Assembly: GCA_028023455.1 (NCBI GenBank)
Contig: JAQFVV010006246.1
Location: forward strand, 6,150,363-6,214,362
From: Epiperipatus broadwayi
Lineage: Eukaryota > Onychophora > Udeonychophora > Euonychophora > Peripatidae
Reading direction: 5' to 3'
Length of the DNA: 64,000 nt
In this document: positions 59,036 through 64,000 of the stretch, piece by piece
How the letters are laid out: every line of letters starts with the position of its first letter
Numbering within the stretch: the first letter of the stretch is position 1
Position numbers and translations under genes: made by a program
Notes under the pieces: generated by a model
Seen by the model: only the letters and a program-made list of their open reading frames with translations
Told to the model about the DNA's origin: nothing
The model's database searches: none

Positions 59036-61250
59036 TTAAGCATTTGCAAACAAGTCTTAAAATAATCCCGATAGAGACTTTCATTTTTTCTGTACAAGAG
59101 ACTTTTGTTTATACCAGAACTTTTTAATTAATTATTTTATTTTATTGATTGCATCATGTTTGAATTAATATGTGTTCTTTCTAATTTGCTTGATTAGGAA
59201 TTCTCATTTTAACTTAAACAGATTTTTAATCTGTTATAATAAAAAAATATTTCTAATATCAATTTTCATTTGTGTGTTATTAATAATAGTTATTATTTTT
59301 TTTATTATTAAATTTATTATTAGTTTAATAAGGTTTAAAACATAATTTACCTTTGCCAATATGTTCAAATAAGCCCAGGAATAATAATCTTAAAAAAATA
59401 ATTCTCGTTATGGTATGATGTAATACCGATTAGTTTAAAAGTATTTTTCTTTTTTTATTCATGAGACGTTATTTGACGACTTCAGCGGACTTTTTAGAAT
59501 AAAAAGTCCTGGCGCCCATATTAAATAAATTAAAAGCTGATTTTGTCGATAGCATAATTCTCAACAATTAATAGGCCGAGTTGATCAGGAAATATAGCTA
59601 TGTTTTTAGAATAGAAATATAACTTTCTTCTTTTTGACATAGCTTGATCAACTTGTGCGCAGTTTATATTAGCATGTAGAGGCCTAACAAAACGGAAAAC
59701 GTTATAATATATTACTAAATATTTCTGCAGTAAGTTAATATGTATACTCTTTATGTATATATATCCAAGAAACTAAGTCATCTGTTTAAAAAATTAATCT
59801 ATTATCACATTTATAGACATTTTAAACAAATGTACAAAATTTCAACAAGTTATATTGAACTTGAGTATGTTAAATATCAATTAAAAAAATCTTTATACTA
59901 ACCTCTAGTGAGTTTACAAACAAACAGATTTTTCAACTTCAATAAAAACATTTAAAAGAATGACATTTGAAGACTGTATTAATATTAAAATGTGATTTGA
60001 TAAAGCACCTTGTTTCATTTTTATTCTGGGTAACTATACTATGCAATTTTTTACATGACATTTATTGTATATTCTCATATTAACCATCTACTATAAATTT
60101 TCATATTAAAATGAACTATTATGTTGTTGAATATTACTTAGATTCTATAAACATTAAATTTAATTGAATCACAACAATAGTGTATGCAAGTGACTTAGTT
60201 TTAAATATATAAGTTTGTGCATGATTTAGAATTAAATTTGTTATTTTATTCCAAAGTAAATCCCATTAAAAAATCCTGATAAAATAAGAGGGAATTCAAA
60301 TAACTGAGTATAGATTGTCTAATGTGAAGAATCCTAACTAGTCATATTATAAAAACCTTTGTAATTTTGGCATTTTAATATATATATGTAAATAAAAATG
60401 CTTTATTATTTTTTTTTTAAAATTCTTTTATCAGTATAGGAAGAATTTAAAATTCGAATTAGTATCAGTATATTGCATTTAAAGCAAAATAAAATTTTTA
60501 GAAATATAAATGTTTCTTAGTTTTCAGTATCTTTTTTATTATTTGACAATATACAGTATACTTATGAAAAAATAAGAACTTAAAGAGTTTTAAATCCAGG
60601 CTAACACTTGCATAGTTATCTAGATCTATTATCAGGTCAGTTAATAATTTAGAGATCTCAGCTAAATTATGCAAATGAGATGATGTGAAGATTAACAGAT
60701 GATTAAAAATAAAATTTGATATAATTATAACACAAAAACTGCTTTGTGAAGAATAAATAAATTTATTCATGAAGCAAAAAATGCTAATCATAAATCAGAA
60801 TTCGGGATCTCAATAAATTACATGAAAAAATTTCCATCAGCATTCCAAAAGATCATTATGTATATATATGCAAAAGTTCAAAATAAATAAACAAAACGAT
60901 TTCAAAAGTAAGATATCCATTTTCTATTAATGTAATAGCCAAAGAAGATTTGTATTTTAATAATGTTCATATCACACAAAATATTGGTTAAAGATTAGAC
61001 TTAAGTTACTAGTTGCCAACTTTTTTTAAAAAATCACAGAATGATAGTGCAAGTTCCCGCACAAACAAAAAATAATAGGAAAGAGTAGTAGGAGTAAAAT
61101 GGATATCTTCAGTCTAATGAGTATAAGGCAAACATTTTACACAATAGTTATTGGTACTCCTTTTTCAAATCAAATTTATAATATTAAAAATGTTCATTTA
61201 ATATTACACAGTGTAATTTATTTAAACAAAAGCTTGCTTTTAATCATTTT
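59036..61250. other. AT-rich intronic stretch
   Basis: No exon or transposon terminus recognised. A perfect small hairpin, GGACTTTTT/AAAAAGTCC, lies at about 59487-59509. The 60498-60791 frame (97 codons, minus strand) is hydrophobic and F/I/L/S-rich without motifs, and is likely chance. Confidence 0.45.
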
Positions 61251-61254
61251 CAAT

Positions 61255-62600
61255 TATTGCCAATCCTCTGCAAGATGAAGATCTTTCAAGTTTAATCAAA
61301 TTTCTCTCATCATAGCTTCTCTTTTCCGCATAACTTACCAAACTTTATCCCATGCATTGTTTTATATATTTTTCTACGATAAAATTTTTGTCTCTCATTA
61401 TCAATTCAGTTTTCAGTTGTACAAATGCTTTTATCTGTTCTAGTGGTATGTTCAGACCACCTTCAATTTAGACTCTTAATCATTTCATTGAGGTGATGCT
61501 TATTTGTTCTTTTATTCATGTATTTTACATTAGATTCCTTCTTCTTAATTACAAGCTATATATCTCCATTCAGTCTCTCTATTGATCTTTTATTAAATCT
61601 CCAAGGTCCAGAAGCATTGGTAAAATATAATTAAAAAAAAAATTTTTTTTTAAAGCATATAAATATATTTACTTTTAATATTAAATTATTTCTATCAAAA
61701 ATACTCTATCTAACTTTCATTTTATATATTTAATTATGTTTTCATCTATATTAATCTAAACAATGCACTCATAATTGTTAACTTCGGTTCATTACTATTA
61801 TTAAACAAAATTATAGGCTTTCTTTCTTTTTCATTATAAAATTTATCCAAATCATACTTTCTTGTATACATCCAATAGTTATTGAAACCTTGTTTCAAGT
61901 TCCAAAACTTTATTTATAGAAACAATACAATATCTGCAAAATCTATATGACTTAAGCAATCTCCATTTATTTCAGTTTTCTTAGCTTCCCATTTTAATTC
62001 TCAAAATAGTTCCCATAAGGCTGTGGTAAAAAGTTTTGGAGAGATGAAATTCCTTTGTTAATACATCATTATCAATATCAAACCTTTCAATATAATTGCA
62101 CTTTAATAATTATTTTTCAAAATTTAACAATATCCTGTCTTGATATGTGAAAGTGTTAACCATTGCTGTATTTCTTACTGAATCATATACTTTTTCATAA
62201 TCTACAAATTTAATGCAAATGGCAATTAATACTCATTGATCTTTTCATTAATTTCTTTTAATATTTGAATGGGATTTGTTGTGCTAAAAATCACTTTTAA
62301 TTTGCAGTTTATTTTTTTGGATGGCTTAAGTTCAATGTTCTCTGCAGATGATTTATAATGATTTTAAAAATTTTATGTAGAATTGTGAGAAGACTGATAA
62401 TTTTCATTATCTTTTTCATATCAATATCACTATAAAATTTTTCCTATCACATAATATATCTTTACCATTTAGATATTTGATTAAACAGTTTTTCTATTTC
62501 TTTAATTGCTTTTAAAAAAATATCTGTAGTAATTCCATAATTTTCCATTCTTCATAAATTTAAAAGCAATTTGTATTTCATTTAAAATATTTAGTATTTT
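61255..62600 (-). pseudogene. Decayed RTE-like LINE reverse transcriptase
   Basis: On the minus strand, broken frames follow the order of a LINE reverse transcriptase. IISLLTILHKIFKIIINHLQ (about 62390) corresponds to the RPISLL..LYKIFTKII..RL block; then FSTTNPIQILKEINEKINEY; then FVDYEKVYDSV (62210-62178), the palm motif with the first catalytic Asp region. ISPKLFTTALWELF (about 62035) corresponds to GD.ISPKLF, and HIDFADIVLF (about 61940) to the YADD box, here FADI with the second Asp lost. Near 61460 is WSEHTTRTDKS, like the W.GH..R...R segment. Frameshifts and stops make it dead. Confidence 0.8.
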
Positions 62601-63620
62601 GAAAAATGTCTTAATTTTATGGCTATATTTCATGTAGAATTTTCCATATATTTTATTTCTCTTTTTTAGTAGTAATACTATTATTTTTCTTATTGCTAAA
62701 ATAATCTTTCTTTTAATATAAAGACATTTTATATTTGAGACTTTAATCTTCTACAGCTTAATTTGCCATTTCACAATGATTTTGTCATTATTAACTTTTT
62801 TTGTACCATTTTACCTCATTTTTGACATTAAGATTTTCTAAATAATTTAAAAATAATTTCATACTCATTTTTTTCTTCTTACATTGCTTTGTCTCAGTTG
62901 AAAAATAACTTGAGAATTACTTTTTTTAATTTTTATTCCTGCTATTTGTTTAAAATTCTTAATGGAGAATCAGTTATTTTCTTAACAATCTCATCCAAGT
63001 CCAAGTCATTTTCAAGATCTGTTAAAATGTTGTGCAAATTCTAGCTTGAAATCATCAGAACAGTTATGAAAGTAAAGAATATAATTTGTTTTTGTTATAT
63101 TTTTTGATAACTTTTGTTTTCTAATCTTGTTAGTTTTGTAATAAATATATTTTATTCCAGTGACTGAATAATGAATACAAAGTTTACAGATTAAAGTTCA
63201 GCTTGGCATTTCTAATGCCAAATATAACTTCTCAAATGTCTAAACATTCAATTACTTATTAACATTAATTGATGATCTCTTCCTGTGTTGAATAGATTAA
63301 GCATATTACATTTTTGAAAAAGCTATTTTATGTTAGTCTCAATGTATTAATATTCTTTTTTGCTTTGGATTTTTTTCCAAAAAGGAATTCATGATATAGA
63401 ATTTTTATTTATTTTTTCTTCAAATTTTACAAACCGATGTAGCACTTTGGAATTGGAAAACAAACTAATCCTTTAAAATTTCTCATGATAATTTTAAAAT
63501 GTTTTCTCTGATCAAAAGGATTCAACACATCTCTAAAAAAATCCTTTCCTTCATTGTAAGAATTTTTGTTGTGCAGTAAATCAGAATCATTTGCATTTAG
63601 TATATTTTATTAAGTCGAAT
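62601..63620 (-). pseudogene. Probable upstream part of the same LINE
   Basis: Upstream of the reverse transcriptase on the minus strand, the frame LELHNILTDLENDLDLDEIV (about 63040) fits the helical linker that precedes the domain in RTE-like proteins. KHFKIIMRNFKG (about 63490) resembles the endonuclease block I.GDFNAK with its key GD and N changed. The fit is weaker than for the reverse transcriptase, and the 5' end of the element is not defined. From 63620 to 64000 nothing was recognised. Confidence 0.4.
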
Positions 63621-64000
63621 AATAAACTTTGATATTTTATCTGATATAATAGTAATCTTCACAAATTTTTATTATAGTGGATTTTAGTACCTTTATAATA
63701 AAATCTTATGTCCATTTTTCAAATCAATTCTCATTTTTTTCATCAGATTTACTAAAATCTGTCAATGTTTCATTTAATAGTAAATAGTGCTATTAATTCA
63801 TGCAATCTCCTTTCACTCATGAAAGTAATCTACAGTTGTAGATAGCTTAAAAAACATCAGTCAAGTGGTTTAGATTTTTTTTAGCATTCTGTGTTAATCA
63901 GCAACTCCTATATCGATTGTTAACTTTAGAGCTCCCACATAAGAAAAGCATACTTTATGTTTGTATCTTATGATTTAGATATAAAATCAGAATGAGACAA

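Larger units (their letters stand above)
50441..64000 (-). other. COPS3: COPS3 intron, partial (at least 13.5 kb)
   Basis: It lies upstream of the exon at 50354-50440 in gene direction. No exon matching the preceding part of COPS3 was seen. Contents: LINE fragments, a third GGT-ended element, a promoter- or LTR-like block and a decayed RTE-like LINE. Confidence 0.8.

Noticed and set aside
60498-60791. 97-codon minus-strand ORF
   Set aside because: Serine/F/I/L-rich without motif, in AT-rich DNA. Length alone is not enough evidence.
1-64000. CRISPR arrays, operons, bacterial terminators and ribosome-binding sites
   Set aside because: No regular repeat-spacer array or prokaryotic gene organisation. 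Spliced eukaryotic exons show this is animal nuclear DNA.

Overview
The window is AT-rich (by eye roughly three quarters A+T or more) eukaryotic DNA, repeat-dense, with no operons and no bacterial-style genes. It suggests an invertebrate animal with a large, transposon-rich genome. An arthropod, perhaps an arachnid, is plausible because GTF2IRD2/SCAND3-like hAT elements and RTE-like LINEs abound there, but the species cannot be fixed from sequence alone.

One host gene is secure: COPS3/CSN3, subunit 3 of the COP9 signalosome, on the minus strand. Three consecutive phase-0 coding exons are visible, in transcription order 50440-50354 (29 codons), 20117-20004 (38 codons) and 3659-3579 (27 codons). 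They encode the end of the PCI/winged-helix domain and the C-terminal helix. Two introns are complete (about 30.2 and 16.3 kb), and at least 13.5 kb of the next upstream intron is present. The short last exon, encoding a tail of perhaps 15-20 residues, was not found. Everything else lies inside or downstream of this gene and is mostly transposon-derived.

Layout. 1-2684: right part of a decayed hAT transposon, its transposase gene broken by a small hAT MITE. 3579-3659: COPS3 exon. 3.9-20 kb: intron with a foldback repeat, a decayed gag fragment, a 1.8 kb non-autonomous DNA element, tRNA-like SINE relics and a 3-unit tandem repeat. 20004-20117: COPS3 exon. 20-50 kb: intron with a 361-bp MITE, a three-copy repeat disrupted by the second hAT MITE copy, a second 1.1 kb GGT-ended element, a SINE, an odd hydrophobic ORF pair, and two copies of a 1.27 kb repeat. 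One of those copies carries a 1,068-bp hAT element and the other a 1,253-bp LTR element. 50354-50440: COPS3 exon. 50-64 kb: intron with LINE fragments, a third GGT-ended element, a TATA-containing promoter- or LTR-like block and a long decayed RTE-like LINE.

Nothing here is a clear new multi-gene system. The most notable items are (i) three related non-autonomous DNA transposons with GGT-starting inverted termini, 8-bp target duplications and internal minisatellites; (ii) nested insertions whose empty sites are preserved in neighbouring paralogous copies; and (iii) a miniature LTR element carrying a 115-codon coiled-coil reading frame with a single internal stop.
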